Assembly: GCF_016745255.1 (NCBI RefSeq)
Contig: NZ_JADOEQ010000004.1
Location: 124,001-188,000, forward strand
DNA length: 64,000 nt
Source of the DNA: Enterococcus sp. BWR-S5
GTDB lineage: Bacteria; Bacillota; Bacilli; Lactobacillales; Enterococcaceae
Reading direction: 5' to 3'
Position 1 is the first letter of the stretch. Each line of letters opens with the position of its first letter. The translations under genes and the position numbers were made by a program. Below the pieces are notes generated by a model, which did no database searches, was not told the DNA's origin, and saw only the letters and a list, made by a program, of their open reading frames with translations. This document shows positions 27,638 to 35,190 of the stretch, piece by piece.

Positions 27638-30600
27638 TTAACAGCCTTCCGGCAGCTCCAATGTTAATATATTGGCACTCATTTTCGGATTAAATAAACG
27701 TAGATATTGGTGCCCGATTCCAGAAAGCCCGGTGAACAACCCGTACTTCGGTACTGTCTTCAAGCCTTCAAAATGATAATAGGCTTGCTGCTGTTTACGT
27801 GCCAACCAGTCCATTTTCTCCTGCAGCTTTTCTAGCTGAGCAGGATTGAGATGCGTTCTCACACTCAGCAGATATTCCAAATCACCAAAGTTTCCATGGC
27901 AAAGACAATCATCTTCCTTCTCTTGCCCTAACAACCGATCCGCAGCCAGTAAAATCTCCTGATGAAGCAATGAATCTTCTACATTACTTTCCACCAAGTC
28001 CAAATACGCCATCCCGATACCTGTTGCACCGTAGCACCACAAGTCGTTGACAATAGGATATGCCGGTCTGAGATCCAGCCATCCCTTTTGCTCTGTATCA
28101 AAGGTCTTACGTTCTTCCTGTAATCCCCAGCGAATCAATTGCTCACTGATGTCATTTTCTTCAAGCTTTCTTACGCTGTTCGCTGCGTGAATCACGCCGG
28201 AATAGCCGTGTGCAAAGCCGCCCTGTGTCAAAGTTTCCGGCTTCAAATCTTGAAGCAGTTGCTTGGCAAATTGATGGTATTGTGTGTTACCGGTCACCTT
28301 AAACAGCAAAGTGAATACCTTGATAATTGACGCTGTTCCCCCAGTCCAATCGTAGCTGTTTATTTGTTCTTCTTGATAGTTTTCAATATATGCTTGAGCG
28401 ATTCGTTCCGCCGCCTCCAACAGAACTGCTTTCTGGCTCAGCTTGAAGGAATAAAGTAACGGATATACCGCAGCAAATGAACCATAGAAGGCTGAGATAC
28501 TCTCAATGTATTCGTCGCTTAGTTTAAGAACCAGTGCTTCACTTAATAGATACGCTTCCTTAAACCGCTCAGCCTTCGTCGCATGATAAAGCTCACTGAA
28601 ATACAAATACAGACCGGTAATTCCGTCGTACAGATTTTCGTTCATAACAGTAACGATATAATTTTCTGCTGCTGTTTCCTCTACATTCTTCCAAGCAATG
28701 GATTCTTCACCGACAAAGGCCGTATCTATCAATCGTTGTCCAATTGCCGCAGCCATAGTCAAATAAGGATTTTCTTCCTTTTCCTCTTCCACTGTAATTG
28801 CAGTCTTCTGCAAATCCATTGAATGATAAGTGCCAAAGGAGGTGTAGAGATAGTCCAGCTGTTGCTCCTCTTCCTGCAAACTAAAGCGGCGAAGCTTCTC
28901 AATTTCTATAGTAATCGCCGGCTCCTCGTACATTTTCCCGACATCCTCGCCACGACTGGCCGTTAAATGACAGGCATTGGTGCGATTGAAAAAGATTGGG
29001 ACATCATGCTGCAGCATATCCCTCACTTCAAAAGGCACTGGCTGCTCATTCGAATAGCTGTGCATCCATAAATTCTCAAACAACTTTTCCCTCTCGATAT
29101 AATCAACCATACAGCTTGGATGCGTGGAATAATCCAGCAAATCACCGTAGCTCTGCGTCGTTTTGATAACATTTCTAACCAAAACATTGGAAAAGGCTTC
29201 TGTCACGCTATCAATCAGAAACGCACGATTTTCCCTGGCAAAAGCAGCAAACTCACTAAAGCCTTCAAGGATTAACTGCGTATAAGGCGTAAAATCTACC
29301 TTCTCACCTTTATACAGAGGAATATTCTCAGCCGCATCGGTCATATGCTCTTCATAAACAAACTGCATATTATCCGAATCAAAATTAATCAGCTTCAACA
29401 CCTTATAGGGCAGCTTCTGCTGATCACCGCTTAACGCACTCAATTGAACCCCTTGAGCCGCTCCTTCTACCTCTCCGTCACTCTTTTCTTCAAACAAATA
29501 GATTGGAACCAACCCACTCATAATCACCGATTCCATATTGTCCATCTGAGCTTTAACAAGAGCATTCTCACTGTTCGGCGCCGGAAAGTTATTCTGAATA
29601 ATTGTTTCGAGATCAATCATTACCGGATATTTGCCATGCGCAAGTATATTCTCCAAGTGGAAATCATTGCCATTCAATAGATAAACTAAAGCAATTGTAT
29701 GTCCGAACTGACGATAATAATGCTCCAAGTCTTTGGTTGACTCGCACTCACTATGGGCCAGCCGTTCTTCAAAGGTATACTCCTTCTTCACAATTTTTTT
29801 CGTCAAATAGAAATCAAAGCGTGCATCTTTTTCCTGCAAACGTGAAACAAACTGATCGAAGCGAACACTGATTTCCAAATCCTTTGGTTTATAGACTAGT
29901 TCAGAACCATCGTCAAAGGTCAAAATAGCCACTGTTTTCCCTCGATCATGGGAGTCACCCGCCCCCATTCTCAAACGCTCCACACAAAAGCTCTTGCCAA
30001 TACCAAAGGTTTTCTGCAGTTCTGTCTTACTCTCTGCCAAAGCTGTCAGCAGTGAGCGGAAATTGGCAATCTGATACCCCATAATTTCAGCCAGCATCCT
30101 CGTCAGTACCGGAAAGCTATAAAAGAATTGGAAAAGATTTTCCTTCTCATAAAAACGATGCGTCAGGTATTCTCTGAAGCGTTCCTTTTCGTCTTCACCA
30201 GTCAACACCAGCCCCTGTTTTTGATCGTGAAGATCATAAACGAAGGTTCGCAGACTAATGACTAAGAAACGGTTGATTCCTTCTTCTATGTAGTTACTCA
30301 ACGCTTGTTCTGTTATAATAACTGTTGGAAAATCTTTTGCCGCTGCACGTATTTTCGAATCAAAATAATTGATGTGCAAACGCAGCGCGTAGGTAAAGTT
30401 TACATTGATTTGCTCTTTGATATCGCGTTGATCGGTATCCTCAGAGGCAAAAATGACGTTTGTCGTAATCAGCCAGTCCTCCTGTGACAGCTGATGATAG
30501 ATATAGTCCTGCTCTGCCTCTGTCAGCGCTTTAACAGCGAAACCAAAGTCTTCCTCCGTCAGCTTCATATGAGACAGGATAGATTGAAACCGCTCGTCGG

Positions 30601-30745
30601 TGACTAACGTCGGGCGTGCTCGCCAGGCTTGGAAATTTGCTGCTTGTTCGTCAGTAGATAAACCTTCTTGTCCAGCATAAAAGTCTTTCAATAGTGTAAA
30701 TCTCTGCTTGATAGATGTCGCTTTTGCTAAATGTTCAACTCTCAT
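27638..30745 (-). CDS. LanM class II lanthipeptide synthetase
   Basis: The protein of about 1035 residues both dehydrates Ser/Thr and cyclises with Cys. The N-terminal dehydratase half has a kinase-like core with VYKPKDLE, then DFHLENILAHG (His363, Asn366) and MIDLE (Asp378, Glu380). The C-terminal LanC-like cyclase has WDTGG-like YDWTGGTAS and the zinc ligands Cys904 (WCYG), Cys949 and His950 (CHG). The start at 30745, giving MRVEHLAK, is chosen because AAGGGAG lies 6 nt before it; a longer open frame to 30892 runs through a hairpin. It lies downstream of the precursor gene and directly upstream of lanT. Confidence 0.95.
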   Translation of the reverse strand: MRVEHLAKATSIKQRFTLLKDFYAGQEGLSTDEQAANFQAWRARPTLVTDERFQSILSHMKLTEEDFGFAVKALTEAEQDYIYHQLSQEDWLITTNVIFASEDTDQRDIKEQINVNFTYALRLHINYFDSKIRAAAKDFPTVIITEQALSNYIEEGINRFLVISLRTFVYDLHDQKQGLVLTGEDEKERFREYLTHRFYEKENLFQFFYSFPVLTRMLAEIMGYQIANFRSLLTALAESKTELQKTFGIGKSFCVERLRMGAGDSHDRGKTVAILTFDDGSELVYKPKDLEISVRFDQFVSRLQEKDARFDFYLTKKIVKKEYTFEERLAHSECESTKDLEHYYRQFGHTIALVYLLNGNDFHLENILAHGKYPVMIDLETIIQNNFPAPNSENALVKAQMDNMESVIMSGLVPIYLFEEKSDGEVEGAAQGVQLSALSGDQQKLPYKVLKLINFDSDNMQFVYEEHMTDAAENIPLYKGEKVDFTPYTQLILEGFSEFAAFARENRAFLIDSVTEAFSNVLVRNVIKTTQSYGDLLDYSTHPSCMVDYIEREKLFENLWMHSYSNEQPVPFEVRDMLQHDVPIFFNRTNACHLTASRGEDVGKMYEEPAITIEIEKLRRFSLQEEEQQLDYLYTSFGTYHSMDLQKTAITVEEEKEENPYLTMAAAIGQRLIDTAFVGEESIAWKNVEETAAENYIVTVMNENLYDGITGLYLYFSELYHATKAERFKEAYLLSEALVLKLSDEYIESISAFYGSFAAVYPLLYSFKLSQKAVLLEAAERIAQAYIENYQEEQINSYDWTGGTASIIKVFTLLFKVTGNTQYHQFAKQLLQDLKPETLTQGGFAHGYSGVIHAANSVRKLEENDISEQLIRWGLQEERKTFDTEQKGWLDLRPAYPIVNDLWCYGATGIGMAYLDLVESNVEDSLLHQEILLAADRLLGQEKEDDCLCHGNFGDLEYLLSVRTHLNPAQLEKLQEKMDWLARKQQQAYYHFEGLKTVPKYGLFTGLSGIGHQYLRLFNPKMSANILTLELPEGC

Positions 30746-30853
30746 AAGTAACTCCCTTTTTTGATGGATATACCCACCATGATGATGTTTTTTCGAGGTA
30801 CAGCCTGTGAAGCAACATCCTCGAATATGTATATTTTTACTATAAAAATAAGT

Positions 30854-30890
30854 GCTAGATAAGCACTGCTGGAACAGTTGCTTATCTAGC
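30854..30890 (-). terminator. Hairpin between precursor gene and lanM
   Basis: GCTAGATAAGCA pairs with TGCTTATCTAGC, followed on the minus strand by ACTTATTTTTA. It probably ends most transcripts after the precursor gene while letting some read into lanM, which would give excess precursor. Confidence 0.75.
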
Positions 30891-30905
30891 AAGTCTATGA
30901 TTCAA

Positions 30906-31121
30906 TTAACGCCAACCGCAACAACGGCTTGTAAAACAGCTATAACTGCAATTCGAAGAATAACAGTTGCTTGAAGATGATGATGAAGACGAAGAAGATG
31001 ATGATGAAGACCAGCTCCAGCTTCCTCCGATTCCGAAGAAGCTTCCCTGAACTTTGTTCATCTCTTCCGGTGTCAATTCTTCAAACGATTTTCCGACTTT
31101 CTTTTCTGCTTGCTTATCCAC
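30906..31121 (-). CDS. LanA: class II lanthipeptide precursor with poly-serine core
   Basis: The 71-residue peptide starts at a GTG with GGGAGG 7 nt upstream; an earlier ATG would add nine residues that overlap the ribosome site. The leader ends SFEELTPEEMNKVQGS. Taking cleavage after GS, hydrophobic residues sit at -4 (Val), -7 (Met), -12 (Leu) and -15 (Phe), the double-glycine leader pattern. The 44-residue core has FFGIGGSWSW, then 14 serines in a row, then a tail with all five cysteines (pattern NCYSSNCSYSC and SRCCGWR). The serines use TCT, TCA, TCG and AGC codons. LanM and LanT follow. Confidence 0.9.
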   Translation of the reverse strand: MDKQAEKKVGKSFEELTPEEMNKVQGSFFGIGGSWSWSSSSSSSSSSSSSSNCYSSNCSYSCFTSRCCGWR

Positions 31122-31276
31122 TTTTTTTCCTCCCTTCACACAACACATGTTTTTGATATAAATACTCTAGTGTGAATCGTACTAAATAGTGCCGTATATC
31201 CCGCGCAGCTATTGCCTCCAAAGGAAGCAACCGTCTTTCTAGTCTGTACAGCGTATTTAGTTGGATTCATATATTT

Positions 31277-31302
31277 AAAATAGCCGCCTGAACGGCTATT
31301 TT
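31277..31302 (-). terminator. Terminator after the SpaA-like gene
   Basis: AAAATAGCCG pairs with CGGCTATTTT, so the SpaA-like gene is probably separated from the lanthipeptide genes. The 150 bp between it and the precursor gene must hold the precursor promoter, which I could not pin down. Confidence 0.8.
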
Positions 31303-31323
31303 AAACCAATGATAAACTTGTTT

Positions 31324-33792
31324 TTAAATGTTCAGGTTGACAATTGTCAGCTTATCTTTTTGGACTTTGAACGCTGCTGCATCTGCTACTTCGTCGAAGT
31401 TCAAGTTGACAGCTTCCATCGTCATTGCATCTGTAGAAGCATGGATTAATTTGTAATCTCCAACTGGAAGATACGTACTAATTTGACCAAAGGTATTAGT
31501 TTCTACAACTGAGATATTGTTCTTGCTGTCAACCATCCAGAATTTTTGCCCCTTCACGTCAAGAGAAGTTGAATAAACAAAAATCACGGCTCTTCCTTCA
31601 TAAACTGGGGTTGGCTTAGGATCGTTATAAAATTTAAGTGTCACAGTATCGTCTTTGACAACTTCTGCCGGTCTTGTAGTAACGATATCCAGCTTATAGC
31701 CATCTGGTGCTTGTATTTCTTTCACTGAATATGAGCCAATCGGAAGGTTCGTCAAGTCGATTCTACCGTTTTCATCTGTTGTCGCTTGGAAAGTTGTATT
31801 ATCTGGTCTCGTAATCTCAAAAACTGCGCCTGGTAAAGTAGTGGTAGTCGGATCTCCAGCTTCATCATTTGCATATTTGATGATTGTTAAGTTCCCTGTG
31901 TCAGGATCTGGCAATTTGCTATTTGGATGATGTACTTCTACTACTTTCCCTACTTCCACAATTACCGGATACATCGTTGTATCTTCTTCATACCCTGGAG
32001 GTGCAGTATGCTCAAGAATAAAATACTGTCCTGGTGCCAAACCTTCTACTAAAATCTCTCCATCTTGATTTGTAGTATAAGTTCCTACCAACAAATAATT
32101 TTCATCGTAGATTTCAAATACTGCACCTGGCAGATATACCACTGGATTAGTATCCTTCTCATACTTAACTATCTTGATTGCCCCTGTTGTTTCCTCTTTT
32201 ACATTTTCTACTCTCACGCTTACTTTCGGCGTGTCTTTAGAAATCGTCACTTTAATTGGTGTTGCATCCAACTCGTAGCCGTCCGGTGCTTTGGTTTCCA
32301 CTAACGTATACTCGCCGTATGGCAAATCACCCAACCAAGCAATCCCTTGGTTGTTTGTCGTAATTGTCGTTACGTAATTATTACTTGCATCATAGACATC
32401 AAAGACTGCACCCTCTAAACGAGTCCCTTCTTTATCTTCCTTAATGACTTCCAGCTCACCCGTAACTTCTTTATTCACAACTTTGACACTTGCCTTCGGT
32501 GTGTCTTTAGAAATCGTCACTTTAATTGGTGTTGGATCCAGTTCGTAGCCATCCGGTGCTTTTGTTTCCACCAGTGTATACTCGCCATATGGCAAGTCGC
32601 CTAGCTGAGCCACACCATTGCTGTTCGTCGTAATCGTCGCTATATACTTATTGTTCGCATCGTACACATCAAAGACTGCACCCTCTAAGCGAGTGCCCTT
32701 TTCATCTTCTTTGATGACTTCCAACTCACCCTTAGCTTCTTTTTTATTGACTACTGTCACACTTGCTTTTGGTGTGTCTTTAGAAATCGTTACCTTGATT
32801 GGTGTTGTAATCAGTTCATAGCCGTTCGGTGCTTTGGTTTCTACCAATGTGTATTCGCCATATGGCAAGTCACCTAATTGAGCTACACCATTGCTATTTG
32901 TTGTGATGGTTCCTACCTTTGTACCTGAGGCATTGTACACATCAAAAACTGCGCCCTCTAAGCGAGCACCTGCTTCATCTACTTTGATGACTTCCAAGCT
33001 GCCCTTGGCCTTTTTGTTTGTCACAACCGCTGTTGGACATGGCGTTGTTTTAGAAATAGTCACCTTAATTGGTGTTGTATTCAGCTCATAGCCGTCCGGT
33101 GCTTTGGTTTCCACCAACGTGTACACGCCATATGGCAAATTCCCCAATTGAGCTACACCATTTGCATTGGTTGTCACCGTACCAACCTTTGTGCCGGCTG
33201 AATTGAATACATCAAATGTCGCTCCTGCTAAAGGACGACCGCTCTCATCTACCTTTTTGATATTCAAACTGCCTGTTGCACAAGCCGGTTTATTATATTT
33301 TTTCAGACAAATCGTTACACAGGCCTTCAATGCCACTGTTGCCGGTGTACTTTCTAATTCGTAGCCTGTTGGAGCCTTTGTTTCAACAACTTTATAAGTG
33401 CCCAATGACAGCTTGCTTGATTTTGCTATTCCGTAAGCATTGGATGTAATTACCTCTACAACTTTTCCGGCACTGTTATAAATTGTAAATTGTGCTCCTG
33501 CCAGTTTTTTAAATGTTGTAGAGTCGTATTTCGTAATTTCTATATATCCCCCAAAAGTCGGTAAGAAACAACGACTATTTAAGCTAGCCGATGTTGCCTG
33601 TACGCCGTTTAATACGGCTGCTGCCGGATCAGTTGGGCTTTCCTGACCCACAGTTGAAACGGCGCTGTTCCAGCCGCCGCCTGTTGAAAGGTCGCCTGCT
33701 GCTTCTACTTCAATGGTTTGATTCGAAAAAAATACAAGTGCCATGATCATCATAATTACCGGATAAATTACTCTTCTAATACTTTTTTTCAC
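31324..33792 (-). CDS. Secreted SpaA/CnaB multi-domain protein
   Basis: The product of about 822 residues has a signal peptide (two lysines, a hydrophobic stretch, VEAAG) and roughly eight CnaB/SpaA beta-domains. Each has Lys in EVIKxDE, Glu in LVETKAPDGYEL and Asn near VVN, the residues that make internal isopeptide bonds. The middle domains are near-identical copies of about 80 residues, each containing GAVFDVY and LPYGEYTLVET. There are several cysteines in the first two domains (RCFLP, ACVTICLKK, PACATG). No LPxTG motif or membrane tail is present. The GTG at 33792 is preferred to TTG at 33798 by spacing from AGGAAGAG. Confidence 0.88.
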   Translation of the reverse strand: MKKSIRRVIYPVIMMIMALVFFSNQTIEVEAAGDLSTGGGWNSAVSTVGQESPTDPAAAVLNGVQATSASLNSRCFLPTFGGYIEITKYDSTTFKKLAGAQFTIYNSAGKVVEVITSNAYGIAKSSKLSLGTYKVVETKAPTGYELESTPATVALKACVTICLKKYNKPACATGSLNIKKVDESGRPLAGATFDVFNSAGTKVGTVTTNANGVAQLGNLPYGVYTLVETKAPDGYELNTTPIKVTISKTTPCPTAVVTNKKAKGSLEVIKVDEAGARLEGAVFDVYNASGTKVGTITTNSNGVAQLGDLPYGEYTLVETKAPNGYELITTPIKVTISKDTPKASVTVVNKKEAKGELEVIKEDEKGTRLEGAVFDVYDANNKYIATITTNSNGVAQLGDLPYGEYTLVETKAPDGYELDPTPIKVTISKDTPKASVKVVNKEVTGELEVIKEDKEGTRLEGAVFDVYDASNNYVTTITTNNQGIAWLGDLPYGEYTLVETKAPDGYELDATPIKVTISKDTPKVSVRVENVKEETTGAIKIVKYEKDTNPVVYLPGAVFEIYDENYLLVGTYTTNQDGEILVEGLAPGQYFILEHTAPPGYEEDTTMYPVIVEVGKVVEVHHPNSKLPDPDTGNLTIIKYANDEAGDPTTTTLPGAVFEITRPDNTTFQATTDENGRIDLTNLPIGSYSVKEIQAPDGYKLDIVTTRPAEVVKDDTVTLKFYNDPKPTPVYEGRAVIFVYSTSLDVKGQKFWMVDSKNNISVVETNTFGQISTYLPVGDYKLIHASTDAMTMEAVNLNFDEVADAAAFKVQKDKLTIVNLNI

Positions 33793-34024
33793 TCTCAACT
33801 CTTCCTTTACATGCTTATTTTGTTACTCGCCTTGATAAAAATCAGAAAAAATCGGTGCCTTAAACACGCTCCCCTTTCTTTGTTAACTATTTTACACACT
33901 AACAATAGTAACACAAAGTTCGAATATCTTCACTACAAAATATATAATTCTTTCAAAAGATAAACGAAAAGAGGGACGAGGAATGGCACCGATACTTCTA
34001 CTTATCTCGGTTTTACTTTACTCA

Positions 34025-34732
34025 TTAATCCACTTTATCAGTGGGTGGCACAAACATGTATCCTTTGCTTCTCACCGTTTTAATTACGCTAAGATTTACC
34101 GGATCATTTTCCAGCTTGCTGCGTAAATGAAAAATGATGTTCGCTATTCTAGGCTTCCCATTCACTCGTTTGGTTCCCCATAATTTTTCGTAGAGCTCAT
34201 CGTATTTGAAGGTTTTTTTAGGTTGCTTGCTTAGTACCGAAAGTGCACGATACTCCAGCCCTGTTAGGCCAATTTCGTCTTCTCCATTAACAATTACACT
34301 CTGATTATCGGGATTTAGTTCTAAACGATCTGAACGCTGGTTCTTAGCCAAGGTATGCTCAAAATCTTTCCCCAGCAATGCTTGTCTTCCTGTTAATGCA
34401 TTTCGCACAATCAAGAAAAACTCTTGCCCTTGATCGCTAATGATATTTCCATCTACACCGAGCTGGAGATAAATCATTCGATTCACTTCAGAAATCTCAT
34501 TTCCATATGTCCATAGGAGCATATGTCTTTTCTCCCGCAGCTTTGTAATCAACACACAACTATCACTAACATTTTTTTGATGCTCATCTACGATTACTGC
34601 TGCATCCAGAGAAAGGGCTTTGTCTATTTCTGATTTTTCTAACTCAACGATTCTGATATTCTCTTTAGATAAAAGTTCTTTTTGCTGTTGCTTTAGTGTA
34701 CCGGATAAATTAAATACTCCAATTGTAGGCAC
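34025..34732 (-). CDS. Atypical OmpR-type winged-helix regulator
   Basis: This 235-residue protein ends in an OmpR/PhoB winged helix at about residues 135-232, seen as LTGLEYRALSVLSKQPKKTF, LWGTKRVNGKPRIANIIFHLRSKLE and VRSKGYMF. The N-terminal half has the size of a receiver domain but lacks the acidic pair at its start and a convincing phosphorylation aspartate. No histidine kinase is near. It starts with GTG, with GGGGAGG upstream. It likely controls the surface-protein genes around it, by expression level or protein contact rather than phosphorylation. Similar orphan regulators sit beside surface-protein genes in enterococci. Confidence 0.8.
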   Translation of the reverse strand: MPTIGVFNLSGTLKQQQKELLSKENIRIVELEKSEIDKALSLDAAVIVDEHQKNVSDSCVLITKLREKRHMLLWTYGNEISEVNRMIYLQLGVDGNIISDQGQEFFLIVRNALTGRQALLGKDFEHTLAKNQRSDRLELNPDNQSVIVNGEDEIGLTGLEYRALSVLSKQPKKTFKYDELYEKLWGTKRVNGKPRIANIIFHLRSKLENDPVNLSVIKTVRSKGYMFVPPTDKVD

Positions 34733-35190
34733 AACTATTCCTCCCCTCTTTTATGTGTAACCATTTAACTCACTTAAAAAGCCATTCGTTGATTCTGCTC
34801 TCGCTATGAAAAGCAGCCAAACGACCTTTGAAGTCACCTTCATTCGTATTTCCAATAGATACTCAACTCCCAAAGAGCATCGTCAGAGATACTGATTTCA
34901 AATCATCTATTTTATTACCGGCTTTTCCTTTTCTATCGCTTAAAAGCCAGTCGAAACGACATCAAAATTGGATAATAAAAAGTACTGACACATCAATGCT
35001 CAATAATCAAGACAAGGAGCTGTGAGCATTTTCTTAATAAATGCTTTTCGCTAAAAGAGAAAGACCCGTGTTTCTTATCTCCATGTCTCTATTGGATGAT
35101 TGTTGATGTCCAGTACTTTTTTAATTGAGCTTTTAGTATTCCTATGTGAGGCAAGCGCCTGCTTGACCCTTTATTTATGCTTACTCAGGT
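34733..35190 (-). other. Long intergenic region with a wide inverted repeat
   Basis: It contains no credible gene. AAAAAGTACTG...ACATC at 34977-34994 is matched by GATGTCCAGTACTTTTT at 35105-35121, about 110 bp apart. A smaller TGCTC/GAGCA hairpin lies between the arms. On the minus strand the outer stem is followed by TTTTTATTATCC. It may be the terminator of the VWA gene or a structured RNA in front of the regulator. Confidence 0.45.

Noticed and set aside
28139-30487. Several plus-strand open frames inside lanM
   Set aside because: They are antisense to a clear gene with catalytic motifs and have no ribosome sites.
30963-31004. Poly-serine DNA taken as a simple microsatellite artefact
   Set aside because: Four different serine codons are mixed through the run, and it is framed by a correct leader and a cysteine-rich tail, so coding is the better explanation.
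32065-33364. Repeated plus-strand frames with similar sequences opposite the SpaA-like gene
   Set aside because: Their similarity only mirrors the repeated CnaB domains on the other strand.
34828-35025. Plus-strand frame of 65 codons in the gap before the VWA gene
   Set aside because: It lies across the inverted repeat, lacks a ribosome site and resembles no known protein.
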